Shown here piece after piece: positions 46,993 to 56,600 of a stretch of DNA of 64,000 nucleotides. The notes under the pieces were generated by a model. That model was given only the letters and a program-made list of their open reading frames with translations, was not told where the DNA came from and searched no databases. Both the position numbers and the translations under genes were made by a program. Source of the DNA: Azonexus sp. (GTDB taxonomy: Bacteria; Pseudomonadota; Gammaproteobacteria; Burkholderiales; Rhodocyclaceae); assembly GCA_031260295.1 (NCBI GenBank), contig JAIRKE010000001.1:1-64000 (forward strand). The letters are read 5' to 3'. Every line of letters starts with the position of its first letter. The first letter of the stretch is position 1.

Positions 46993-48060
46993 TCAAGCCA
47001 GCCGTTCCGGCAGCACGTCGCGCAGCAATACGGCAGCGTCGCGGATCATTTTCTCGGTGGTGTCCCAGGCGACGCAGCCGTCGGTGACCGAGCAGCCGTA
47101 CTTGAGTTGCAACAGGTCGGCCGGGATTGGCTGGTTGCCGGCCTCGATATTCGATTCGATCATCAGGCCGAGCAGCGATTTGTTGCCATTGCGAATCTGG
47201 TTAACCACATCGGCCATGACCAGCGGTTGCAGTTCTGGCTTCTTGTAGCTGTTGGCATGCGAGCAGTCGACGACGATGTTTGCCGGCAGCTTGGCTTTGG
47301 TGATGGCTTCCTCGGCGATGGCGACCGCCACGGCATCGTAGTTGGGTGCGCCATCGCCGCCGCGCAGCACGACATGGCCGTAGGCGTTGCCGGTGGTGCG
47401 GACGATGGAGACGCAGCCGTCGTTGTTCAGGCCGAGGAAGGAGTGCGGGTTGGAAGCCGACAGGATGGCGTTGGTGGCTACCGTCAGGTCGCCGCTGGTG
47501 GCGTTCTTGAAGCCGACCGGCGTGGACAGGCCGGAGGACATTTCGCGGTGGGTCTGCGATTCGGTGGTGCGGGCACCAATGGCCGTCCAGGTAATCAGGT
47601 CGCCGTAATACTGCGGGCCGTAGGGGTCGAGCGCCTCGGTACCGGCGGGTAGCCCCAGTTCGTTGACTTGCAGCAGGAACTGGCGGGCCCGCTCCATGCC
47701 AACATCGACCCGGAAGGAATCGTCCATGAACGGGTCGTTGATATAGCCCTTCCAGCCGACGGTGGTGCGCGGCTTCTCGAAATAGACGCGCATGATGATC
47801 TGCAGCGTGTCGCTGACTTCATCGGCCAGTCCCTTCAGGCGGCGCGCATAGTCGAGGCCGGCCACCGGGTCATGAATGGAGCAGGGGCCAACGACGACGA
47901 ACAGCCGATGATCCTTGCGGTCGAGGATGTTGCACAGCAGTTCCCGGCCGTGGCTGACGGTGGCTTCGGCCTTGGCGCTCAGCGGCAGGCGGGCGTGGAT
48001 CTCGGCCGGAGTCGGCATGGGGTCGAATGCCGATACGTTGATGTTTTCGATCTTGGTCAT
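46993..48060 (-). CDS. aroG: 3-deoxy-7-phosphoheptulonate synthase (class I DAHP synthase)
   Basis: First step of the shikimate pathway, condensing PEP and erythrose 4-phosphate. 355 residues, AroF/G/H type: FVVVGPCSIHDPVAGLDYAR, MRVYFEKPRTTVGWKGYIND, GARTTESQTHREMSSGLSTP and IVVDCSHANSYKKPELQPLV contain the metal and substrate ligands. Which aromatic amino acid inhibits it cannot be read with certainty. ATG 48060 overlaps the stop of the mfd-derived fragment, so aroG was probably once coupled to mfd. Only four bases separate it from the GFA gene. Confidence 0.97.
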   Translation of the reverse strand: MTKIENINVSAFDPMPTPAEIHARLPLSAKAEATVSHGRELLCNILDRKDHRLFVVVGPCSIHDPVAGLDYARRLKGLADEVSDTLQIIMRVYFEKPRTTVGWKGYINDPFMDDSFRVDVGMERARQFLLQVNELGLPAGTEALDPYGPQYYGDLITWTAIGARTTESQTHREMSSGLSTPVGFKNATSGDLTVATNAILSASNPHSFLGLNNDGCVSIVRTTGNAYGHVVLRGGDGAPNYDAVAVAIAEEAITKAKLPANIVVDCSHANSYKKPELQPLVMADVVNQIRNGNKSLLGLMIESNIEAGNQPIPADLLQLKYGCSVTDGCVAWDTTEKMIRDAAVLLRDVLPERLA

Positions 48061-48197
48061 TGGGTCAGTTCCCGAATCATGTTCTTGACCGCCGCGACCT
48101 TGTCGTTGAGGCCGGGACAGTGGGGTAAAAGAAGAATTCTATCCCGTCCGGCTAGCTTATAGCTGCGGTTCTTCTCGATCAGGTGGATGATCCGATC
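48057..48197 (-). pseudogene. Displaced 3'-terminal fragment of mfd
   Basis: Translated on the minus strand this stretch reads IIHLIEKNRSYKLAGRDRIL and PGLNDKVAAVKNMIRELTQ then stop, against IIHLIQKNRSYKLAGQDKIS and PGLNDKVAAVKEMVRELTR in the intact mfd at 53684. By hand, 36 of 44 residues and about four in five bases agree. The similarity starts abruptly near 48197 and ends with the stop codon, which overlaps the aroG ATG. There is no start codon of its own. It marks the left edge of island 1; see findings. Confidence 0.9.
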
Positions 48198-48297
48198 CAG
48201 TCCGGCCTGAACTCGGGGGTGAATAGCAAAAAAACGATGCTGTCCTGTTTGCGGCTATTTTGCCGAACTGGCAGGCTCTGAACCCTGAAACCTGTCG

Positions 48298-49521
48298 TCA
48301 AAGTACATGCGAAACCAGCCCGTCGGCCAGTTTCGGTTCGAACCAGGTCGATTTGGGTGGCATCACCTGGCCGGCGTCGGCGACGGCCATCAAATCTTTC
48401 AGGCTGGTGGGATAGAGCGCGAAGGCGGCGGCCATCTCGCCGCTATCCACACGCTTTTCCAGTTCGGCGAGGCCGCGTATGCCGCCGACGAAATCGATGC
48501 GCTTGTCGCGGCGTAAATCGGTGATGCCAAGCACCGGGCCGAGCAGGTGTTCGGAGAGCAGGCTGACATCGAGCCGCGCGACCGGATCGCTGACGAACAG
48601 TTTGGGGTCGATGTTGAGCCGGAACCAGCGGCCCGGCAGGTAGAGGCCGACTTCGCCCGGGCAGGTGGGCTTCGCTGCGCCGATGGCGGGTGAAACCGCG
48701 TAGGTCTTGGCGATCCTGGTCAGGAATTCGGCTTCGGTGAGGCCGTTGAGATCCTTGATCACGCGGTTGTAGTCCATGATCTTCATCTGGTGATGCGGGA
48801 AGATCACAGCGAGGAAATAATCGCTGTCCTGCTCGACCCCCGATTTGCGGCGGGCGGCGGCAACGCGCGAGGCGGCGGCGGAACGATGGTGCCCGTCGGC
48901 GATGTAGAGCGCGGGCATGGTCTCGAAGGCAGCCGTGATGTCGCCGATAAGCTTGTCGTCCGCAATGACCCAGATGGTGTGGCGAATGCCGTCGTCGGCT
49001 GTCACCGAAGCTACCGGCGAGCCGGCGCAGGCGAGCGCGAGCAGGGCATCGGCCTTGCGCGAATCGGGATAGGCAAGCAGCACCGGGCCGGTCTGGGCGT
49101 TGAGCGCGTCGATCTGGCGCACGCGGTCGTCTTCCTTGTCCGGGCGCGTGAATTCGTGTTTCTTGATGCGGCCCGCGTCATAGGCTGCGACCGAGGCAGC
49201 GGCGACAAAGCCGGTTTGTGCATGGTCGCCCATCTCGATGCGATAGGCGTAGTACGACGGCTGGCTGTCGCGGCACAGGATACCGGCTTGCAGCATTTTC
49301 GCCAGATTCTCGGCCGCCTTGGCATAAACGGCGGGCGCGTAAGGATCGGTGCCGACCGGCAGGTCGATCTCGGGTTTGGAGATATGCAGAAAGGACCAGG
49401 GCTTACCGGCGGCGCGCTGGCGTGCCTCGTCCGTGGAAAGCACATCGTAAGGCGGGGCGGCGACGTCGGCGGCGTGCCGGGGCACGGGGCGCAGACCACG
49501 GAAGGGCTTGATGAGAGACAT
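48298..49521 (-). CDS. DUF1015 family protein
   Basis: 407-residue cytoplasmic protein of unknown function. Family blocks: IKPFRGLRPVPRHAADVAAP with PPYDVLSTDEARQRAAG, RIKKHEFTRPDKEDDRVRQI, TMPALYIADGHHRSAAASRV (the conserved DGHHR motif) and FPHHQMKIMDYNRVIKDL. It shows nuclease/kinase-like conserved His and Asp but no tested activity. DUF1015 genes often sit near serine biosynthesis genes; serB is 2 kb away. It is the leftmost gene of island 1, pointing toward the mfd fragment. Confidence 0.92.
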   Translation of the reverse strand: MSLIKPFRGLRPVPRHAADVAAPPYDVLSTDEARQRAAGKPWSFLHISKPEIDLPVGTDPYAPAVYAKAAENLAKMLQAGILCRDSQPSYYAYRIEMGDHAQTGFVAAASVAAYDAGRIKKHEFTRPDKEDDRVRQIDALNAQTGPVLLAYPDSRKADALLALACAGSPVASVTADDGIRHTIWVIADDKLIGDITAAFETMPALYIADGHHRSAAASRVAAARRKSGVEQDSDYFLAVIFPHHQMKIMDYNRVIKDLNGLTEAEFLTRIAKTYAVSPAIGAAKPTCPGEVGLYLPGRWFRLNIDPKLFVSDPVARLDVSLLSEHLLGPVLGITDLRRDKRIDFVGGIRGLAELEKRVDSGEMAAAFALYPTSLKDLMAVADAGQVMPPKSTWFEPKLADGLVSHVL

Positions 49522-49883
49522 GATGTAATTATCCGGTTATTTTTCTATTTGAAAATAAAGCGAAGCTGACCCCATGGCGCTGTTAGGTGATGGCGTAGAT
49601 GAGCACCGTTAAATTCGATGCTGACCCCTCAGGTATTTGACCCTCTGGGTTTAGATTGTAATGGCGAAGGCTGCTGCCAACCTGCCCGTTCGCATTTCAA
49701 CGACCTCAAGGTTAAATATGCCGCATGAGATAACCCTTAATTGCTGGGTCAATAGCCTAATACAGCCTGTTCTCCGGTATGCTCGTGGCAACACAGACGG
49801 CGACACAGCACGGGCGCAAAGGCTGAATAATCCCGATGTGCGATAAGTTGATGACGTGCGCATTCGGTCCGGAAGGAAAAATC
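49522..49883. other. Divergent intergenic region within island 1
   Basis: About 360 bases between DUF1015 and the Sel1-repeat gene, AT-richer than the surroundings. It holds two near-identical words, GCTGACCCC at 49566-49574 and 49621-49629, and short open frames without ribosome-binding sites. It should contain both promoters; none is convincing. No transposase remnant was recognised. Confidence 0.5.
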
Positions 49884-52835
49884 ATGCAATCACTTCGACA
49901 CCCTATCCGCATTTTTTTGATCAGCCTTGCCGTAGTAGCTGCATTGGTATTTTCCATCCAGGCGCTGGCTGCACTGACAGTAGGACAGACGAACGTCCTC
50001 GAAACCAAAGCGGCATCAGGTGATAAAACCGCTTTGGAAACGCTGGTGACCGAGGCGCAAAAGGGAGATGAGTATGCTCAATTCATTTTGGGCACTCTTT
50101 ATCACCACGGCAAAGGCATTCCCCAGGATTACGGCCAAGCGTTGCAGTGGTACCGCAAGGCAGCAGAGCAAGGGAGCGACGTTGCACAAAACAACTTGGG
50201 CATTCTCTATAGAAATGGCGAAGGCGTTCCCAAAGATGACAACCAGGCGGCAGTGTGGTGGCGCAAAGCAGCGGAACAGGGATATGCCACTGCGCAGGCT
50301 AACCTGGGTGTTCTCTACCACTTAGGTCAAGGCGTTTCCCAAGACGACAGCCAAGCGGCACAGTGGTTCCGCAAGGCGGCGGAGCAGGGAAACACCGATG
50401 CGCAGTTCAACCTGGGTGTTCTCTATCACGGCGGCAAAGGCGTTCACCGGGACGACAGCCAAGCAGCCCGGTGGTGGCACAAGGCGGCGGAGAAGGGAGA
50501 CGCCAGCGCGCAGACCAACCTGGGCACGCTCTATAAGAACGGTTGGGGGGTTCCCCAAGACTACGGCCAGGCTGCACTGTGGTGGCGCAAGGCAGCCGAA
50601 CAGGGGGACGCCGACGCGCAGAAACCCCTGGGTTTTCTATATGACGCTGGCCAAGGCGTTCCCGAGGACACTACTCTGGCAGCGCAGTGGTACCACAAGG
50701 CGGCGGAGCAGGGGGATGCCAAGGCGCAGTACGATCTGAGTGTACGCTATGTCGCCGGTCGGGGTGTCAGTCAAGACTATGCTCAGGCAATGCTGTGGCT
50801 TCGCAAGGCGGCGGAGCAGGGATATACCACTGCGCAGAGCGATTTGGCTTCTCTCTATGCGCAGGGGAAACGAGGCGTCCCCCGAGATTATAGTCAAGCG
50901 GCGCTGTGGTACCGAAAGGCGGCAGAACAGGGGGATGCCGGAGCGCAATGTAGCCTTGGCTTTCTCTATAAAAACGGCCAAGGCGTTCGCCAAGACCATG
51001 CCGAAGCTGTGCAGTGGTTCCGCAAAGCGGCAGGACAGGGAAATATCACCGCGCAGTTCGCCTTGGGCGCTCTCTATGAGAAAGGCCAAGGCGTTCCCCA
51101 GGATTACGGACAAGCGGCGCAGTGGTACCGTAAGGTGGCAGAGCGGGAGGGCATGGTGGGAGTGCCGATAGTCGCCGAGGCGCGGAACAGTCTGGGCCTT
51201 CTCTACGTCAACGGCCAAGGCGTTCCTCAGGATCATGCTCAAGCGGCACAATGGTTTCTCAAGGCGGCGGAAGGGCAAAACGTCGAAGCGTGGAACAACC
51301 TCGCTCTTCTTTATCAAAACGGCCAGTGGGTACCCCGGGACTATGTTGAAGCAGCGCAGTGGTACCGTGAGGCAGCGAAGCAAGGGCACGGCTTAGCGCA
51401 GGAGAGACTGGGTTTTCTCCATGCCAACGGCTTGGGTGTTCCTCGTAGCGAGGTGGTCGCCTACGCCTTGTATAGCCTGTCAGCCAAGCAGAATCCGTCA
51501 GGTAGAAATCCCGCATGGAAAAGCCGTTCGCAGCTTGCCAAAGGCATGGCTGAACAGGAAATCAAGGCTGGGGAGGTGCTGGCCGGGGAAATGAGCAAGC
51601 CGAACAATTTCGACAATGCCTTGCGTCAATACTTGGCGCAATATGTTGCGCCTGCGGAATCCTTATTGCTTCAGTGCGATAACGATTCCTTTGATTCTCG
51701 CCGACCGCCGCAAAACTCGACCACAAATCAGAATACTTCGAGTCATTGGGCAGAACTGCCAATAACCTTTCCAAAAACTGCGGTAAGCCACATAGCCACC
51801 TATCGCCCTGGGCGAAACCCCAATCGTGTGGTTACTATTACGCGCCATGGAGCCTTGGTGCGAACAGAGTCGCTTGATACCGGATCATCCGGCAAAGATG
51901 AGGGTAAGCATACCATTATGTATTCAAATTTGGCGACTGGCGCCAGTGTCAGGACGGCCATCAGCAAAAATCAGCAGGCTATAGAAGCCAGTCTGAGAAA
52001 CCAGACCCTGGAAAAATCAGTAGCAGGAAAACAGCCTTATACCCTATCTCGCACCGGATCTGAAATGATTGCAGGTGAGCGTTGCAATATTATCTTTGCG
52101 GAGCCATCTGCCGATGATAGGGCGGGAGTAACTCACTCAGCCTGTGTCACAGATGATGGCGTGGTTCTGCGCGACACAGCATATTACGGCAGCGGTAAAG
52201 TCATGAGCGAGTCCGTGGCGGTAAAGGTTGAGCGAGTGCCTGTCGATGAGCAAAAGGTACTTCCGCCACGCGATCTTCTCGACTGGGCGAAATGGGATAA
52301 TTTGCCAATTACCAAGGACTCCATCTGGACTGCGCAAAAAAACTATACCTTGATGCTTGTTGCCACAAAAGAAATAAAAAACGCTTCGATGGCCCAGACG
52401 TTGAAAGCGGACACCGTTTCGTCTTCAGAAATAAAATGCTTGAATGGAATAATGGATACACTATGGATTGCGGCACCAAAAAAACAGCTTTCATTCATAT
52501 CTGAACGCATGTTGTCCATAACGATGCGTCAAGATTATTCGCCTTTAAAACATTTTCGTAATGAAGCGCCATTACCCAAACCCGATGGCTGGGTACTGAA
52601 GGAATCATGCCAATGGACTAATACTGGCGTTAATGTGGCAGACTACTCCCGAACGGAATGCCGTACAAATGACGGCCTTCCTCTGCTTGTCGAGGAAAGA
52701 TCAATGGGTGGTGGAGCCAATTGGGTTGCGACCAAACTTGAACGCGGTCGGAACTCACCCGGCAGCATTGCGCCACCATCTGGTTTGCTGAATTGGGATT
52801 ACTGGGGTTGGCCCCAACTCGCAACCAAAAAGTAG
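49884..52835 (+). CDS. Exported Sel1-repeat (TPR-like) protein with a duplicated C-terminal module
   Basis: 983 residues from ATG 49884 (Shine-Dalgarno GGAAGGA). A signal peptide (IFLISLAVVAALVFSIQALA) is followed by thirteen 36-residue Sel1-like repeats (about 60-545) of the form AQxxLGxLYxxGxGVPQDYx, then AAxWYRKAAEQGD. The remainder (about 600-983) lacks repeats and contains two related modules: each has a Cys pair, DGL/DGV, an ER motif and ends in LL(D/N)W..W. This half is A/T-richer than neighbours. Sel1 proteins are interaction scaffolds; the C-terminal part is unassigned. Probably periplasmic or surface-exposed. Confidence 0.88.
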   Translation: MQSLRHPIRIFLISLAVVAALVFSIQALAALTVGQTNVLETKAASGDKTALETLVTEAQKGDEYAQFILGTLYHHGKGIPQDYGQALQWYRKAAEQGSDVAQNNLGILYRNGEGVPKDDNQAAVWWRKAAEQGYATAQANLGVLYHLGQGVSQDDSQAAQWFRKAAEQGNTDAQFNLGVLYHGGKGVHRDDSQAARWWHKAAEKGDASAQTNLGTLYKNGWGVPQDYGQAALWWRKAAEQGDADAQKPLGFLYDAGQGVPEDTTLAAQWYHKAAEQGDAKAQYDLSVRYVAGRGVSQDYAQAMLWLRKAAEQGYTTAQSDLASLYAQGKRGVPRDYSQAALWYRKAAEQGDAGAQCSLGFLYKNGQGVRQDHAEAVQWFRKAAGQGNITAQFALGALYEKGQGVPQDYGQAAQWYRKVAEREGMVGVPIVAEARNSLGLLYVNGQGVPQDHAQAAQWFLKAAEGQNVEAWNNLALLYQNGQWVPRDYVEAAQWYREAAKQGHGLAQERLGFLHANGLGVPRSEVVAYALYSLSAKQNPSGRNPAWKSRSQLAKGMAEQEIKAGEVLAGEMSKPNNFDNALRQYLAQYVAPAESLLLQCDNDSFDSRRPPQNSTTNQNTSSHWAELPITFPKTAVSHIATYRPGRNPNRVVTITRHGALVRTESLDTGSSGKDEGKHTIMYSNLATGASVRTAISKNQQAIEASLRNQTLEKSVAGKQPYTLSRTGSEMIAGERCNIIFAEPSADDRAGVTHSACVTDDGVVLRDTAYYGSGKVMSESVAVKVERVPVDEQKVLPPRDLLDWAKWDNLPITKDSIWTAQKNYTLMLVATKEIKNASMAQTLKADTVSSSEIKCLNGIMDTLWIAAPKKQLSFISERMLSITMRQDYSPLKHFRNEAPLPKPDGWVLKESCQWTNTGVNVADYSRTECRTNDGLPLLVEERSMGGGANWVATKLERGRNSPGSIAPPSGLLNWDYWGWPQLATKK

Positions 52836-52914
52836 CCAGTCCGCAGGCTGTGGCCAAAATCACCAAAAGAATCACCAAAAGGGGTCGTTCTCCAGAGTCC
52901 TAGGGGTCTATTTT

Positions 52915-53331
52915 TCAATCAAGCATCCAGTCCAGCAAACGCAGGCCGGGGCTGTCTTTGAAATCGCGCGTGTTATGCGTCACCAGCGTCAGGTTTTCCG
53001 CCAGCGCGTGAGCGGCGATTTGCGTATCCATGTCGCCACGGAGCGTCCCCTGATTGCGGTGATGGCTTTTCAGTGCGCCAAAATGGTCGGCGGCGCTGAC
53101 GGTCCACGGCAGGCAGGGTATCTGGCGCAAGAACATATCAATCAACTCGCGCCGACGATCCACTGCTTCCATCAACGCCTGTCCGTAGCGCAGTTCAGCC
53201 CGCGTCAGCACCGAAATCGCGCAAGTCTGCTCACGCAATGCCTCCCCCATCGCCTTTTCCAGCGCGGGTGATGTCCGCCGCAGGTAATAGCTGACAATGT
53301 TGGTGTCCAGCAAGTAGATCAACGGGTTCAT
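52915..53331 (-). CDS. vapC: VapC-type PIN-domain toxin
   Basis: 138-residue ribonuclease toxin of a type II toxin-antitoxin pair. PIN acidic residues: Asp in IYLLDTNIVSYYLRR, Glu in LTRAELRYGQAL, Asp in LRGDMDTQIAAHALAENL and Asn/Asp in VTHNTRDFKDSPGLRLLDW. ATG 53331 overlaps the vapB stop (ATGA), as usual. The target RNA is unknown (initiator tRNA or rRNA in studied relatives). It lies in island 1 next to mfd. Confidence 0.93.
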   Translation of the reverse strand: MNPLIYLLDTNIVSYYLRRTSPALEKAMGEALREQTCAISVLTRAELRYGQALMEAVDRRRELIDMFLRQIPCLPWTVSAADHFGALKSHHRNQGTLRGDMDTQIAAHALAENLTLVTHNTRDFKDSPGLRLLDWMLD

Positions 53332-53594
53332 GGTTGATCTATGTCAAAGGGGCTGCCCCTGGGGGTGTCGGCGCGAGGCAAAAGAAATTCGTCGCTGTTC
53401 CTGGGCACGGCTTCCAGCAAGGAAAAAAACGCCTCCAGCACCTCCGGCTTGGGCTTGGGTTGGAGCAGGATTTCCCCCGTAGCTTCATTTTGCGTTATCC
53501 AGACCGCATCGACATCGAGCCGAAAAGACTTGGGCAGACGCACAGCCTGACTGTTGCCACTGGTAAAAACCCTGGCGGTAGCGAGTGTGTTCAT
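53328..53594 (-). CDS. vapB: VapB antitoxin (SpoVT/AbrB type)
   Basis: 88-residue antitoxin. The N-terminal AbrB-like DNA-binding domain is TARVFTSGNSQAVRLPKSFR with LDVDAVWITQNEATGEILLQ; the C-terminal part wraps the toxin (FDIDQP). First gene of vapBC; a small palindromic stretch ACGTATAAGTATATACGT at 53617-53634 just upstream is a likely autorepressor site. Confidence 0.92.
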   Translation of the reverse strand: MNTLATARVFTSGNSQAVRLPKSFRLDVDAVWITQNEATGEILLQPKPKPEVLEAFFSLLEAVPRNSDEFLLPRADTPRGSPFDIDQP

Positions 53595-53616
53595 ATGCGG
53601 CCTCCGGGTGGGTACT

Positions 53617-53634
53617 TACGTATAAGTATATACG
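53617..53634. promoter_or_regulatory. Palindrome upstream of vapBC, candidate VapB operator
   Basis: ACGTATAAGTATATACGT is an 18-bp near-palindrome (ACGTATA...TATACGT arms) 23 bases before vapB. VapBC complexes repress their own promoters through such sites; inference from position and symmetry. Confidence 0.55.
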
Positions 53635-53683
53635 TCGACCCGTTCAACAGCCATCTTTACACCCCGCCTTGGATGCGCCTCGC

Positions 53684-56600
53684 CTACCGGGTCAATTCCC
53701 GCACCATCTCTTTCACCGCCGCCACCTTGTCGTTCAAGCCGGGGCAGTGGCGCAATAGAGAAATTTTGTCCTGCCCGGCCAGCTTGTAGCTGCGGTTCTT
53801 CTGGATCAAATGGATGATCTTGATCGGCTCGATGGGCGGATTCCGGGTGAATTCCGGGCTGAACTGGATGGTCACCTGATCGTGGGTCGCATCGAGCTTG
53901 GCGATCAGCAGTGGCTTGACCAGCAGGCGCAGGCGGTGCGTGGCCAGCAGCGACTGCGCTTGCAACGGCAGTTCGCCGAAACGGTCGATCAGTTCTTCCT
54001 GCAGCATGTCGATGTCCGTGCTGGACTCGCAGTTGGCCAAGCGCTTGTACAGCGTCAGGCGCTCGTGTACGTCGGGACAGTAGGCGTCGGGCAGCAGGGC
54101 CGGCGTGCGCAGATTGATCTCGCCGCTGACGCCGATCGGCTGCGTCAGGTCGGCGGTCTCCAGCACCTTGCCCTGTTTCAGGTGGGCGACGGCGCGGTTG
54201 AGCATCTCGGCATACATATTGAAGCCGACTTCCTGCATCTCGCCCGACTGGTTGTCGCCGAGCACCTCGCCGGCACCGCGAATTTCCAGATCGTGCATGG
54301 CGAGGAAGAAGCCGGAGCCGAGCTCCTCCATCAGTTGGATGGCCTCCAGGCGCTGCTTCGCCTGCTTGGTCATGGTCTTGTCGTCCTGTACCAGCAGGTA
54401 GGCGTAGGCCTGATGGTGCGAGCGGCCGACGCGGCCGCGCAACTGGTGCAACTGGGCGAGGCCGAATTTCTCGGCGCGGTTGATCAGGATGGTATTGGCG
54501 TGCGGATTGTCGATGCCGGTCTCGATAATGGTCGTGCACAACAGCAGGTTGGCGCGCTGGCCGGTGAAGTCGCGCATCACCCGCTCCAACTCGCGCTCAT
54601 TCATCTGGCCGTGGCCGATGACGATGCGCGCTTCCGGCACCAGCTTTTCCAGCCTGTCGCGCATGTTGGCGATGGTGTCGACCTCGTTATGCAGAAAGTA
54701 CACCTGGCCGCCGCGCTTCAATTCGCGCAGCACCGCCTCACGGATGATGCCGTCGGACAGCCGCGAGACGAAGGTCTTGATGGCCAGCCGCTTCTGCGGC
54801 GCCGTGGCGATTACCGAAAAGTCGCGCAGCCCCTCCATGCTCATCGCCAGCGTGCGCGGGATCGGCGTCGCCGTCAGCGTCAGCACGTCGACCTCGGCAC
54901 GCATGGCCTTCAGCGTTTCCTTCTGGCGTACGCCGAAGCGGTGTTCCTCGTCGATGACGACCAGGCCCAGGCGGCCAAAGCGGACCTCCTTGCCAATCAG
55001 CTTGTGGGTGCCGATGATGATGTCGATCTGGCCGTCAGCCAGTTCCTTGAGCGCCTGTGCCGATTCCTTGGCGGTTTTGAAGCGGGAGATTTCGGCGATT
55101 CTCACCGGCCAGTCGGCGAAGCGGTTCACGAAGGTCTGGTAATGCTGCTCGCAGAGCAGCGTTGTCGGGCACAGTACGGCCACCTGCTTGCCGCCGGCTA
55201 CCGCGCAGAAGGCGGCGCGTAGCGCCACCTCGGTCTTACCGAAGCCGACGTCGCCGCAAACCAGCCGGTCCATCGGCTTGCCCGATTTCATGTCCTCGAT
55301 CACCGCGGCGATGGCGGCTGCTTGGTCGGCGGTTTCTTCGAAGCTGAAACCGTCGGCGAAAGCCTCGTAGTCGCTGTCCTTGAAGGCGAAGGCATGGCCT
55401 TGGCGGGCGGCGCGGGCGGCATAGAGCGCCAGCAATTCGGCGGCCGTGTCGCGCGCCTGTTCGGCTGCCTTCCTCTTGGCCTTTTCCCACTGCTCGGAAC
55501 CGAGCGTGTGCAGCGGCGCGGCATCAGGATCGGCGCCGGAGTAGCGTGAGATCACCTGCAACTGCGCCACCGGCACGAACAGCTTGGCATCGTTGGTGTA
55601 ATGCAGTTCGAGGAATTCCTGCTCGCCCAACCCGAGATCCATGCGTACCAGACCGCGGTAGCGGCCGATACCGTGGCTCTCGTGCACTACCGGATCGCCG
55701 ACCTTGAGTTCGGTCAGATCCTTCAGCCAGTTGTCGAAGCTGGCCTTTCTGGCCGCCTGACGGCGGTTGCGGCGCGGGCTGCCGGCGAACAGCTCGGTTT
55801 CGCTGACGAAGGCGATGGCTTCCAGGGAAAACCCCGCCTGTAGCGGGCCGATGCCAAGCGCCAGCTTGGCGTCGCCGGCGAGGAAAGCGGCCAGGTCGGC
55901 ACAAGCGGCAGGCGCCAGGCCGTGCTCGGCGAACATCGCGGCCAGCGTTTCGCGCCGGCCAGCAGTTTCGGCGATCAGCAACACGCGCTCTGGCGAACTG
56001 GCTAAATACTGCTTCAGGGCGCCCAACGGGTCTTCGGCGCGGCGGTCGATGGCGACATTAGGCAGTTGTCCGGCCGTAGCCGCTGTGCGCTCGGGCAAGG
56101 CCAGACGGGGGTAACCCTTGGCCGCGCTGAAAAAGGCTTCGTCGGTCAGGAACAGTTCTTCCGGCGCCAGCAGCGGCCGCCCCTTGTCACCTTGCAGCAG
56201 GGTGTAGCGCGAACGGGTATCGCTCCAGAAGGCGGCGATGGCGGCCGGCACATCGCCGTGGGTGACGAAGAGGGCGTCCTGCGGCAGATAATCGAACAGG
56301 GTCGCCGTCGCATCGAAAAACAGCGGCAGGTAATACTCGATGCCGGCACTGGCAATGCCGGTCGAAACATCCTTGTAAATGCCGGACTTGGCCGGGTCGC
56401 CCTCGAAGCGCTCGCGGAAAGCCTGGCGGAAATGCGTGCGCCCCTTCTCATCCAGCGGGAATTCACGGGCTGGCAGCAGGCGTATTTCCGGCACCGGATA
56501 GACGGTGCGCTGGGTGTCGACATCGAAAGTCTTGATGCCCTCGATCTCGTCGTCGAACAGATCGAGCCGGTAGGGCAGTTGCGCGCCCATCGGGAACAGG

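Noticed and set aside
49661-49846. 61-codon frame upstream of the Sel1-repeat gene
   Set aside because: No Shine-Dalgarno, no recognisable protein features, lies in a divergent promoter region.
52915-53594. VapBC as proof of plasmid or phage origin of island 1
   Set aside because: Chromosomal vapBC pairs are common and say little about the vehicle; used only as a sign of accessory DNA.
48057-53690. Island 1 as a prophage, transposon or integron
   Set aside because: No integrase, transposase, phage structural gene or terminal inverted repeats; only the mfd-end duplication marks the boundaries.
53810-55222. 470-residue open frame on the plus strand
   Set aside because: Antisense to mfd; no recognisable domains, Gly/Gln/Val-rich shadow composition.
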